A stretch of 64,000 nt of DNA from contig NC_134144.1 in assembly GCF_033958435.1 (NCBI RefSeq), forward strand, positions 9,914,010-9,978,009. Direction: 5' to 3'. Made by a program: the position numbers and the translations under genes. This stretch comes from Carettochelys insculpta (Eukaryota; Chordata; Testudines; Carettochelyidae). Positions 1-9,272 of the stretch are shown one piece after another. The notes beneath the pieces were generated by a model, which ran no database searches, had not been told where the DNA came from, and saw only the letters and a list, made by a program, of their open reading frames with translations. Each line of letters begins with the position of its first letter. Within the stretch, counting starts at the first letter, position 1.

Positions 1-47
1 GATGACCTGGCCCCCCGCCCCCAACTGGGGTCCTGCAGACCCTGGCA

Positions 48-1272
48 ATGGGGGGCAACCACTGCTCCCCATTCCCCATCCCCCACAGCACCTCTGGATC
101 CTCCCCAGCAGTGGGGACTGGTGGAGAGAGGCTGGTCCTGGACCAGTGGGACGATGAAAGGGGGCGCAAGAACTTTAGGGTGATGAAGCAGACATTCCTG
201 GAGCTGTGTCAATGGCTCAGACCCGCCCTGCAGCACATGGACACCTGCTTTGGCCTGCACTCCCAGTCGAGAAGCATGTGGGGATCGCCCTCTGGAAGCT
301 CACCACCCTGGACAGCCACTGTTCAGTGGGGCACCAATTCGGGGTGAGTGAGGCCACCGTTGGAGCTGTCCTCCTGGAGGTAAATCAGACCAGGGCCCCA
401 CACCCACCCCAGGAATGGAGAGGGGCGAGGGGACCCCGGGTGGGGAGCCTGCAGGGGAAGGGGATGGGGAGGAGGCCCCTCATGTGCAGGCCCCACATGT
501 TGGTGCCCCCCTTCTACAGGTGGTCCAGGCCATCAATTGCATCATCCTGTGGAGGGCTGTCCGCCTCGATGACTTGGACAACGCCATGGCGGGATTCGCA
601 GCCCTCGGTTTCCCTAACTGCTTCAGCACACTCAATGGCTCCCACATAGCTATCCGCATCCTGGACCATAGTACAGGATGTTCCATAAACCACAAGGGGT
701 ACCACTCAGTGGTGCTCCAAGCGCTCGTTGATGCCTGGGGCCGGTTCTGTGACATTTGCGTGGGCTGGTCCAGGTGAGCCCACAATGCCCGGGTACTATG
801 CAACTCCTGGCTGGGGCGGTGCATGGAGGAGGGCATCTACATCCCTGTCTGGGAGCTCCCCGTGGGGGACACGATGCCACCATGTATAGTGGCCGATGGG
901 GCGTACCCTTTGCAGCCATGGCTGAGGCATCCCTATGCTGGGCACACCACCGCCAGCCAGAATACTTTTAACAACCGCCTGAACCATGCCTGTAACACTG
1001 TAGAGTGGGCCTTCGGACGCCTCAAGGGGCGTTTCCGATGCCTGAATGCATGGCTGGACGTCAGCCTGCCCAACATCCCTGGGGTGGTCGCGGCCTGTTG
1101 CGTGCTGCACAATGTGGTGGAGGGCAAGCATGAGCGCTACATGCCAGGGTGGGCTGCAGCCCACGGCCCCGGCAACGAGCAGCCACCGATGGCCCCGTGC
1201 CACCAGGCACATCGAGAAGGGGTTAGGGTCCAGGAAGCCCTCCGGGAGGCCTTCAAGTGGGAGCCACGCTGA
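48..1272 (+). pseudogene. HARBI1-like DDE transposase (PIF/Harbinger nuclease), disabled
   Basis: In intact relatives this nuclease cuts and inserts the transposon DNA, with help from the Myb-like partner. Exon 1 (48-379) starts in one frame (WDDERGRKNFR, then FLELCQWLRPALQ) and must shift by one base near 245-265 to continue as PALPVEKHVGIALWKL and VGHQFGVSEATVGAVLLE. A 140-bp intron follows (GT at 380, AG at 518-519), joining exactly between codons. Exon 2 (520-1272) has GFAALGFPNC, HIAIR, KGYHSVVLQALVD and DICVGWS, then an in-frame TGA at 775-777, then the C-terminal half with ADGAYPLQPWL and NTVEWAFGRLKGRFR. The first catalytic Asp position, normally in a DG(T/S)H motif, reads Asn (AAT, 634-636). 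The other two acidic residues remain: Asp at 895-897 and Glu at 1003-1005, spaced D-x35-E. The normal stop is at 1270-1272. Family assignment is confident; loss of function follows from the frameshift, stop and Asn. Confidence 0.88.
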
Positions 1273-1383
1273 CCTCCACCTGGCACTTGGCTCACACCCA
1301 CCCTGCAGTACGGCCCCCCACACACAGGGGACACGGCTGCACAGGAAAGTGTTTAATAACTGGGGACCAACTATATACATGTA

Positions 1384-1389
1384 AATAAA
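1384..1389 (+). promoter_or_regulatory. AATAAA polyadenylation signal of the transposase gene
   Basis: A canonical AATAAA lies about 110 bases after the transposase stop codon, on the same strand and before the convergent Myb-like gene begins its 3' end. Assignment is positional. Confidence 0.45.
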
Positions 1390-1640
1390 CAGCTCTGGAA
1401 AAATGGTGTGGGGTCTTCCTATGGGAGCTAAATATGAGGGAAATCGAGGAGAACTATATACAATGAGGCGGGGGCACGCCCATGTGGCCAGGGCCCCAGG
1501 CACGAGCATACCTAGTCCCCCATAGGGGTGGGGGAGGCGAGACCCCCAGCAGGTAAGAGGGCCCCTGCTGCCCTGGGCGCGGGGGCCATGTTGGGGCTGG
1601 GAGGGGGCTGGCAGGACAGGGAGGTAGGATCAGCCGGGGG

Positions 1641-2985
1641 CTAAGGGACGGGGTGGGCTGGGTGAGGTGGGTGGGGACGAGGTGCTGGGGGGGGGTTGGG
1701 GAGGATCCTCCCCCTGGCTTGCACTGGCAAACAGCCAGCAGCCCAGGGTGAGCCAGGTGCACAGGGTGAAGGTGGATGGGATGAGGGCAGTGAGTTCGGG
1801 GGCAGCAGGAGCGGATTCGGGGGCAGCAAGTTCAGGGGTGGCAGGGGGGCCGCGGGGGGGGGCAGCAGGGGAGCCATCCGTCGGAGGGCTGCACTCGCCT
1901 TGTCCCAGACCTCCCTCCGCCAGGCCCTGTCCTCCCTCTCCATCTGCAGCCACTCCTGGAGCATGGTGGTCTGCTGCCGGATGGCTGCAGTGTGGGCCTC
2001 CGCCGCCTCCTGAGGGTCATAACGGCATGGCCTTCGGTCCCTCTGGGGCTGGGCAGGCGGCAGCCTGGGTGATGAGGGGGAGGGTTCTCCAGCTCCGTCG
2101 GATGGTGGCGCGGGTGTGATCCGCCCCTCAGAGAATGATGCTGTGGAGACACAAGGGGGAGAGAGGCCGCTCGTCCGTGCAGTCGCCCGGGCCCAGGGGC
2201 TCCACCCACGCCACCACCGCCATCCCCTGAGGTGGTGCTTCCCCTGATGACCCTGCCTTGGGGCTCCCATGTGCCCGCTGGGATCTCATCTGTGGGGCAA
2301 TTACTGGCTGTGGCCTGGCCCCCACATCCCTTCCTGGTCAGGAGTGCCAGGGTGCTGTCCACAGGTGCGGGTGCTGGATGGCGCCGTGCCTGGGTCTGCG
2401 ACGGGGCAGGGGACCATGGATAGGACCCCCCATGGGCCGCCCAATCCACCCGTCACCTTCCTGGGGCTCCGGAGAACAGGTCCAGGGACACTGGCCTCGA
2501 GGGGGCCTGGCTGGAGGTACCGGAGCTGACTGCGATCACGAGTGGCCCCTTCGCCTCCGAATCGCTCCCTGGCTGCACTGGTGTGGTCTGGCTCGAGGGT
2601 CCTGGCTGTTCCTGCGGGTCCGTCTCCCAGTCGGTGTTGTGCCCCCCTGTGTCGACCACCAGTGATGGCTCGGGGCCATCCTTCGGGCCGAGGAGCTGTT
2701 CCAATGCCTGCTAATGTGGGCACTTCGGGCCGGCCACAGCCCCCGATCGCCTGCGGGAGTTCCTGGCCCAGCTATAGGTCTCCCTCAGCGCCTTCGCCTC
2801 GGATCGGACCTGAGCGGCCGTGCGCTGGGGGTGTCCCCACTTCCACAGACCCAGTGACAGCCGCTCGAAGGCAGCTGCGTTGCAGGGCCACCCAGTGCTG
2901 TGGAGCAGCACCTCCTCCTCCGCCCAGAGGCCGAGGAGGTCTTTTACCTCAGCCCCTGTCCAGGAGGGGCCCCTCCTTTTCTGGC
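1641..2985 (-). pseudogene. Myb/SANT-like DNA-binding protein of the Harbinger element, disabled
   Basis: PIF/Harbinger elements carry a second gene whose trihelix Myb/SANT domain binds the subterminal repeats and brings the nuclease to the ends. Reading the minus strand, the domain begins near 2970 with SWTGAEVKDLLGLWAEEEV, continues through LLHSTGWPCNAAAFERL and GHPQRTAAQVRSEAKALRE, and ends in SRRRSGAVAGPKCPH. An in-frame TAG at 2713-2711 interrupts it; the same frame resumes with LEQLLGPKDGPEPSLVVDTGG to about 2453. A further segment (about 2060-1641) has the C-terminal pattern of these proteins: YDPQEAAEAHTAAIRQQ, EREDRAWRREVWDKASAALRR and a Pro/Leu-rich tail. The exact exon joins between 2453 and 2060 are not resolved. 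It lies tail-to-tail with the transposase gene. Confidence 0.75.
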
Positions 2986-3289
2986 GTTGGCTCTCCTCAG
3001 GCGACCCCTCGGGCTGGGAGGTAGGGAACTCCTGGAGGTCCCTGGAGTGTGGGGGTGCTCGCCATCCAGCTGATGGGCTGTGTAGTGCATCTGTCTGGGC
3101 TGCCGGAGCATGTGCCAGGCAGGGCTCATGCTCCTCAGGCCCTGGGCACGCTCTTAGCTTCCTGCACAGGGTTTCTGGGGCCGTGCAGCTTTAAGAGGCA
3201 GTTCTGGGGACCATAGAGCCCTGCCGGGGCTTGCTAGGGTGTCTCCGTGCTCCCTGGAGCCACCGCCATGGCAGACCTGTAATGTCAAA

Positions 3290-3503
3290 ATTGTGGACCT
3301 GGAGCACCCACAGATGCCCTATTTCGAAATTTGGTTTCGAAAGGGGCTGCTCTTCCTGGTCCCGGATGGGAAGAGCGGTTTCGAAATTTGAGCCCCTTTT
3401 CACTGAAAAGATTTTCAAAAGAGGCTGTTGGGGTGTCGAGGCTTCGCAGCCTCTTTCGAAATTGGGCCTCCTTTCAAAACAAGGGGCTAGTGTAGACGCC
3501 CCC
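3290..3503. repeat. Subterminal and terminal region of the Harbinger element
   Basis: TTTCGAAA-type motifs recur about every 50 bases (3320s, 3335, 3378, 3455), followed by GGGGCTAGTGTAGACGCCCC at the presumed right end. Such clustered subterminal motifs are what the Myb-like partner recognises in this superfamily; that role here is inference. Confidence 0.55.
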
Positions 3504-4682
3504 ACTGTGATTTTAATGGGAGTGGGTTCTCTTAGGAGTTACCCTCCCTAAATCTCAACACTGGGTCTGTTTCGCACTCGCACTAAGATCTTTTCAGCCA
3601 CTCCGGCAAACCTGAAGGAGACTTAAACAACATTCTCAGAGCTCTTTCTGTGCCTGGGTTTCCCCCGCCGGCCCGAATGTCCTACATCTGTCATATTCCC
3701 AGTCTCCAATGTGGGCGATAGACTGGCAGGGTGGCAAGGACTTTCTCAGCACTCTGGCTGCTCTCGCTCTTCCTCAGACCCTTAAGGAGATGTGGAAGGC
3801 AAAGCATAGTTACAGCAGCCTTGAGGTGGTTCTAAAGTACACTGAGGGCCCAGTATGGGAGAAGAGGCTGTGACTCAGTTTGGAACTGCATGGTCTTGTC
3901 TCCAGAGCGAAGACTGAAATACACTGCTCTGCTCAGAAACTGCCAGAAAAACAGTCTGCTGCTAAGATTTATACAGCGTCTGACAAGGACCTGTCAGCTG
4001 AACAGATGAGACAAATGACGGCGGGCCAGGGCCTTGAAAGAACACAAATGCATACCTGAGGTCAATTACATAGTCCGCCGGTTCTGACATACATCTTTCT
4101 AAGCCAGAGCTATAGACCTGGCACTCAGCCACCTCAATCGCTCAAGTGCGGCGATCGGTGACACAGCACATCCACAAGGAAAATGAGAGCCCGCTGGTGA
4201 AAGAGGACTAGCAGAAAGCTCATGGCACCAAAGGAAAGTGGGAGTCGTTTGTTTTAGTCGGACCCGTGACAATGACAGAAACAGTCATTTAATTATAAGA
4301 TGCCAGCTAAAGAAGGCAGTTGCGAAGCCCTCTGGCCCCTCCTCTCCGCTAGTCCTCCTATCTGCAGTCCCAGCTCTTTGGCTTGGGCTTGTCAACAAAC
4401 TCCTTGTGCTGCTTTCATGCCTTCTGCCAGGGACCACCTTCTGGGTCCATCCAGCAGCTCTCCCTGCCCCCAACTGCATCAGTCTGTTCTGACTCCCTGG
4501 GGTGCAGCCCCCTCTCCTCCCAGATGGCCCAATAGCAACACCTGCTCCGTCACAGCAACACTCGACCTACTTCATTCAACTGGGGCCAGCCCCTCGGGAA
4601 ACACTCGGACTTGGCAGAGCTACCAGATGTAATATAACCTTTATGGGCTGCCATCCTTCTGAGACAATCACATGCCCTAGGT
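3504..4682. other. Unassigned sequence
   Basis: I see no recognisable repeat, gene or RNA here. Open frames (for example 4238-4492) are short and unlike known proteins. Confidence 0.5.
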
Positions 4683-5246
4683 CAGTGTTTCTCAAGCATT
4701 TTTTTTTAAAGAACTCCTTTTAAAAAAATTAAATTTTAAAATTTTAAATTAAAAAAGAAAGTGCCCCTCAAACGTCTCTCACGTACCCCTAAGAGTACAT
4801 GTCCCACCGGTTGGGAAACATGGTCTTTAGGTAATCTGACATCTTGAAATAAGCGCCCTTTGACCTGCCCAGATTCCTGTACCCTTTTCAGGAGTCAGAG
4901 GTGCTTTGCATTCCTCCAAGTTACCCCTCACTTAAAAACTACTGACTTACAAAGACGTGCAACAATAGCTCAGAAGACGGCTGTTGAAAACTTGCTGACT
5001 TTCTACTGTTTGGTTATCAGATTAATGATTTGGAATAGAACTACTGCACTTATATTTCAGCATAAGGCATGTGAAGTAGAACCAAATCATTGTCTGAATG
5101 AACTTTTGGAGGGCACTCACTTTACTAACGTGTTCTTTTTATGTAGCCTGTTGTAAAATTAGGCAAATATTTACATGAGTTGATATACCCCCCAGAAGAT
5201 GTCATTTTACCCCAAGGGTACATGCACCCGTGGTTGAGAAAAACTG
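4683..5246. mobile_element. hAT-type MITE remnants (composite)
   Basis: The left end CAGTGTTTCTCAAGC is a typical hAT terminus. A short element could close at about 4824 (GGTTGGGAAACATG), flanked by CCCTAGGT (4675-4682) and CTTTAGGT (4825-4832), 6 of 8 bases alike. A second hAT-like end, GGTTGAGAAAAACTG, closes at 5246. Either two small elements lie side by side or one element was interrupted. The A/T-rich run at 4700-4755 lies inside. Confidence 0.5.
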
Positions 5247-5370
5247 GCCTAAACAACTAGCCACAGTACCCTGGGACACTTGTCAATGCAAGTTAACGAT
5301 TAGTAGGAAAGTCCTTTAATGATCTAACCAGCAGCTACCTTAAATGGTGCCACTGGCATTCTGGAAATTG

Positions 5371-5409
5371 GCGTGCGCGCGTGTGCGTGTGCGCGCGCAT
5401 GCGTGCACA
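5371..5409. repeat. GT/GC dinucleotide microsatellite
   Basis: Alternating purine-pyrimidine tract of mixed GT and GC units, a simple-sequence repeat that can adopt Z-DNA in principle. Confidence 0.8.
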
Positions 5410-6177
5410 TTTCAGCAACTTTGGTGGAGTCATAAAAGGGAGTGTAATCTGGAGCAGCTGTTCTGCAGAACTGCAATGTTCCTATCTGCAGTTTCTGGGT
5501 GTTTGCTTCTTCTGCAACTGGACCAAGTCGCCCAGCATCCCATAACTCCATTGTCCCCTGGGAGCTATTGAGCCCCTTGCTCTGGAGCCGTACCTTTGTC
5601 CCGTTAGCAGAAGGGCTCAACATGTGACAGGGCTGAGGTTCAGCGCCCTTTTCACTAGGTGCCGCACAAAGAATAAAATATTGCTGCATTGAAACAGTAT
5701 AAAAACCTCCTTCCAGGGACTCCCTGAGAATAGATGAGTACAAATCTGGATTCTTTGAAGAGGCAGTTTTTGCCAGTCTCTGGAGTGATATTTAATACAC
5801 GTTTCCCTGTATCTAAACTACCTATGGATCTCCAAACAGCTGCCAAATTTGTTCATGTGCAAAATCAAACTTCTCATATTTTGCCCTTGAGAAGAGGCAT
5901 TTGTGTGGTGTATTATGTCTGGCATACTTTGTTTCTTCTGTGCATTCGGTTTTTTTGTAGCAAGGGTAATGATAAATCATTGATTCTCTTACGTCATTAG
6001 GTTCATTAGTTACCTATAAGGAAGATTCATTAGTTAATATTTGTCCAGTGCTCAGACGTCAAGTGCCACATGAGAGCATTAGCAAAGCGGAGAGCTCTGT
6101 TTGGACGCTGAGGGAGGAGGACTGGCATTAATGAAGCATCCTCTCGATTAGGCTGGAAAATGGGACTGTGAAGATTT

Positions 6178-6360
6178 AGGCCAAGTTTACACTAGACCTT
6201 AAAGTCGATCGTAGATATGCAATTCAAGCTACGGAAATTGCGTAGCTGGAATTGCCTTATCTGCAGTTGATTTACCTGGCCATCCTCACAGAGGGAGGTT
6301 GACAGGAGAAACTCCCTGCTCGATCTCTCTCACTCCTTGCAAGATTGAGGAGTACAGGGC
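6178..6360 (-). mobile_element. Harbinger-type MITE, GATCGAC family, truncated
   Basis: Starts AGGCCAAGTTTACACTAGAC and shows the family landmarks in reverse order: AAAGTCGATC, AGCTACGGAAATTGCGTAGC, then the GTTGACAGGAGAAACTC block. It stops near 6360 without a second terminus, so about half the element is missing. It is one of nine members of this family in the window. Confidence 0.65.
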
Positions 6361-6964
6361 TCTGTGGGCTGCTGTTACTGGTCTCTGGGTTCTCTTGGGA
6401 CTTCTGTTAATTTCTTTCCCCTTCTGGCACCACTAGCCCACTTCTGTTTTCTTAGGTCCTTTATTCTGCTCTCCTCTCTTCTGATAACGTCACTGACCAC
6501 CAATAAACTTCTGGCTAAAAATTAAAAAAAGAGACAAACCAGCCTGCTCCCCTGCTAACAGCTGTGAAAGAGAAAAAAGGCGAACTAAACGCAGTTTCTA
6601 TTAAGTGTTTTCCAGGGGAACCAAAACTTCTGGAAAACTAGAATCAGAGGAAAAAAATTGTCATATTATCCATCTCCCTGCCAGTGCAGGGTTCTTCACT
6701 ACCCTGTAAGCTGAAATGAGAGCGTCATAAGGCTTTAAATGAGCTAAGCCAGGGGATTTCCAGGGATTCTTGTGGGAAACCATGCCCCAGTCAAATAATT
6801 TATAGCCACTTCATATGTTGCTATGCTTTAGGGAAGTGAATTCATTACAGCATATAGGAAAGGACCATACTGCTTTAAACTTGCCCTGCTTCTCATGCCA
6901 ATGAAATGTAATTTGTTGACTATTTCAGAGTTATCTCAGATATGGACACTGGTCCGTGACCTTA

Positions 6965-7159
6965 GGTATGTCTAATACTTACCTGTCCATCTTCCAGGGT
7001 TTGATTTAGCATGATTTGAAATTCTCCCGTCAACCTCCCACTGGGAGGATGGCCTGATAAATCAGTCTTCAATTCCAGCTTTGCAACTGCTGTAGATGGA
7101 ACTAAGTATCTAAGATCAACTTTCAGGTCAACTTTCGACGTTCGGGTGTAGCCCTGCCC
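6965..7159 (+). mobile_element. Harbinger-type MITE, GATCGAC family, internally deleted, TTA target duplication
   Basis: Runs from GGTATGTCTAATAC to GGTGTAGCCCTGCCC and is about 90 bases shorter than full members. The flanks read TTA at 6962-6964 and TTA at 7160-7162, an exact 3-bp duplication and the classic Harbinger target. Confidence 0.65.
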
Positions 7160-7237
7160 TTAGACTCATATTGTCAAAGGTATTCAGACTCCTCATGTGT
7201 ATGGATTTCAATGGGAATTAGGCACTTAAGTACCTTT

Positions 7238-7523
7238 GGCTATGTCTATATTTACTGGGAATATTGACAGCTGCTAAGCAATTTTAGGTACACCAACTGC
7301 ATACCTAAAATTGATTTTGCAGCTGTCGATATTGGGCCGTGCCCTCACTGCAGAATGTCGATGGAAGTGCCCCTTCTGCAGGCATTCCTCAATCCTTGCA
7401 GCTGGCAAGGAGTTCCGGGGTCAACATTGACCCCAGAACATGCTGTTTTGTGTATGTGCAAAATGGTGCCCTGGAAGATTGAGCCTAAATATTCAATCTC
7501 CGGCGGCCTGTGTAGAGTTAGCC
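7238..7523. mobile_element. Harbinger-type palindromic MITE with TTT target duplication
   Basis: Starts GGCTATGTCTATA and ends GTGTAGAGTTAGCC, flanked by TTT at 7235-7237 and 7524-7526. A hairpin is visible inside: AATATTGACAGCTGC near 7262 faces GCAGCTGTCGATATT near 7320, with GCAATTTTAGGTA facing TACCTAAAATTG between them. Confidence 0.7.
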
Positions 7524-7526
7524 TTT

Positions 7527-8060
7527 GATAGCATGGACTTTGCCGCTAAACTTTTTAGACGGCAAGAACAAGAGTCATCTAGGGCTAGTTTAAAATTTTT
7601 CATTGGAAAATGTTGTTTCTCCAAAAGCAACATGCTTCGTGTAACAGGTCTCTTTTGAGGATCTTTTCAATGGAAAGGTTTTAAAATGATTCCCATTTGA
7701 AATGGAACATTGCACGTTGACATCCGCCTTTTGTTCCAGCTACTACACTGTAATGCTTTGACATAATCAAAACAAAGTATTTTTACACAGCTTGGTTTGA
7801 TAAGATCGTTTGGAGGTTTCTGAATCCAAATAGTTCAGAACTTTCCGTGAGCACATCTTTCCAGATTTTTACTCTTTGCCCTGATTCGGGACAAAAATGC
7901 ATCTTGAAATGCCAGCATTTTCCATGAGCTGGAAATTTGACTTGCCGATTAGCTGTATTGGTGACCGCACAAGTCATTGTCATATCTTAAATGTTAAGGA
8001 AAAAAGAGTGACGAGGGTAAGAGGAAAGGAAGTACAGCCGAGGCAAGTGAGAACTGATTC
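7527..8060. other. Mostly unassigned, A/T-rich
   Basis: Runs such as TTTTTCATTGGAAAATG resemble the degraded old repeat also hinted at near 42420-42540 and 57000-57130, but I cannot name it. No gene seen. Confidence 0.35.
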
Positions 8061-8240
8061 CCAGCCATGGTAGTAATACAGAGCTCTTGTATAGCAGTTT
8101 CTATCAATGGCTTTGCAAAGCACGTTACAGATGGGCAAATGGAGGCACAGAGCAGAGAAGTGACTTGCCCAAAGTCAAACAAGATGCTAGTGGCAGAACA
8201 GGCGTTCTGATGCCCAGTCTGCTATGGTACATGGCCTCTT
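8060..8240 (-). repeat. MIR/CORE-SINE-like fragment
   Basis: The minus-strand MIR landmark is clear: TTACAGATGGGCAAATGGAG, then GGCACAGAGCAGAGAAGTG and ACTTGCCCAAAGTCA. The flank GCTTTGCAAAGCACG is commonly seen next to such tails. Confidence 0.7.
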
Positions 8241-8448
8241 TTACAAGTAGGTATACGTTAAGTTCTTCGGTGCTTTCAGTGTTTTGCGCAGTCTCCTCGT
8301 GGCTGAGAAGAGCCAGATTTACAGAGAAAGCTCCACTCAGCCTCTCAAATGGCTCTGAGTTTCCCAGCTTTTGCATGCATAAAAGGCACTGTTCTTGGCC
8401 CTCCTGCAATAGGCTGTCTCACCCTGAATAGTGCCTTACTCCATGAGC

Positions 8449-9264
8449 CATTGGCTCCCAACCTTTTCAGTAACATGGCACGCTTCAGTGAGACAAACAA
8501 TTCCATGGCACGCCCACTTTTCTTCAGCTGAATTGATTGCTTATAAACATCACCCCTCCCCGCCAGCCCATTGGAGCTGGGATGTGGCATTTAAACCACA
8601 TTCCAGTCCCAACACGCTCCAACCAGCACTTCAGCTGCTTCCTGGTGCACATGGTCTCTGGCGGGGTCAGCACTTCCCCTCACAGTGACTCTGCAAGAGC
8701 CACAGTAGGGGGAGGGGAATTGACTAAGCTGGTGCCGGCTGGGACTCAGGCAGCCTTGCTGCTGGAGCCCCAGCTGGCCTGGAGTCGTCAATTCCACCCA
8801 ACCTCCCTAGCTCTGCAAAGAGCCCAGCAAGGGGAAATTGATGAATTCTCGCTGCACACTTGGGCTGTGTCTACACGTGCCCCAAACTTCGAAATGGCCA
8901 TGCAAATGGCCATTTCGAAGTTTACTAATGAAGCGCTGAAATGCATATTCAGCGCTTCATTAGCATGCGGGCGGCAGCGGCGCCATGAGCTCATGGGAAT
9001 AAGGGGACTTCGAAGTAGATGGCGTCCTTTCGAAAAGGAGCCCCGTCTGGACGCGCCGCACGGCGGCAAGGCGCGTCAATTTCGAAGCGCCGCTGCCGCC
9101 CGCATGCTAATGAAGCGCTGAATATGCATTTCAGCGCTTCATTAGTAAACTTCGAAATGGCCATTTGCATGGCCATTTCAAAGTTTGGGGCACGTGTAGA
9201 CACAGCCCCGGAGAGCTCTCATGGCACATCAGTGTATCGCAGCCCTTGGGTCGAAAACCACTTG
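8449..9264. mobile_element. hAT-type element split by a later MITE
   Basis: Ends CATTGGCTCCCAACC (left) and GGTCGAAAACCACTTG (right) form a degraded hAT inverted repeat. Flanks CCATGAGC (8441-8448) and CCATTATC (9265-9272) match at 6 of 8 bases. The host element is split by the palindromic MITE 8862-9208, so it is the older of the two. Confidence 0.55.
8862..9208. mobile_element. Harbinger-type MITE, TTCGAAATGG family, near-perfect palindrome
   Basis: Termini are GGGCTGTGTCTACACGTG and its complement. The arms, 8862-8983 and 9087-9208, are about 122 bases each and differ at about one position by eye. Each arm is itself built of smaller palindromes: CTTCGAAATGGCCAT facing its complement across GCAA, then AATGAAGCGCTGAA facing TTCAGCGCTTCATT. 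No exact 3-bp duplication is visible. The near identity of the arms suggests a young insertion or arm-to-arm conversion. Confidence 0.85.
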
Positions 9265-9272
9265 CCATTATC

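Larger units (their letters stand above)
1..3503 (+). mobile_element. PIF/Harbinger DNA transposon, autonomous type, decayed, 5' end outside window
   Basis: The block carries two convergent coding relics typical of PIF/Harbinger: a HARBI1-like DDE nuclease on the plus strand (48-1272) and a Myb/SANT-like protein on the minus strand (about 2985-1641). It is clearly richer in G+C than the rest of the window. The right end, 3290-3503, is a subterminal region with repeated TTTCGAAA motifs finishing in GTGTAGACGCCCC, the same terminal motif as the MITEs elsewhere in the window. The left terminal inverted repeat lies before base 1, so the target-site duplication cannot be checked. Both genes are broken, so the copy is not autonomous now. 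Confidence 0.85.

Noticed and set aside
8591..9203. Frames with repeated protein stretches on both strands
   Set aside because: The same peptide appears on both strands because of the 8862-9208 palindrome; it is not a gene.
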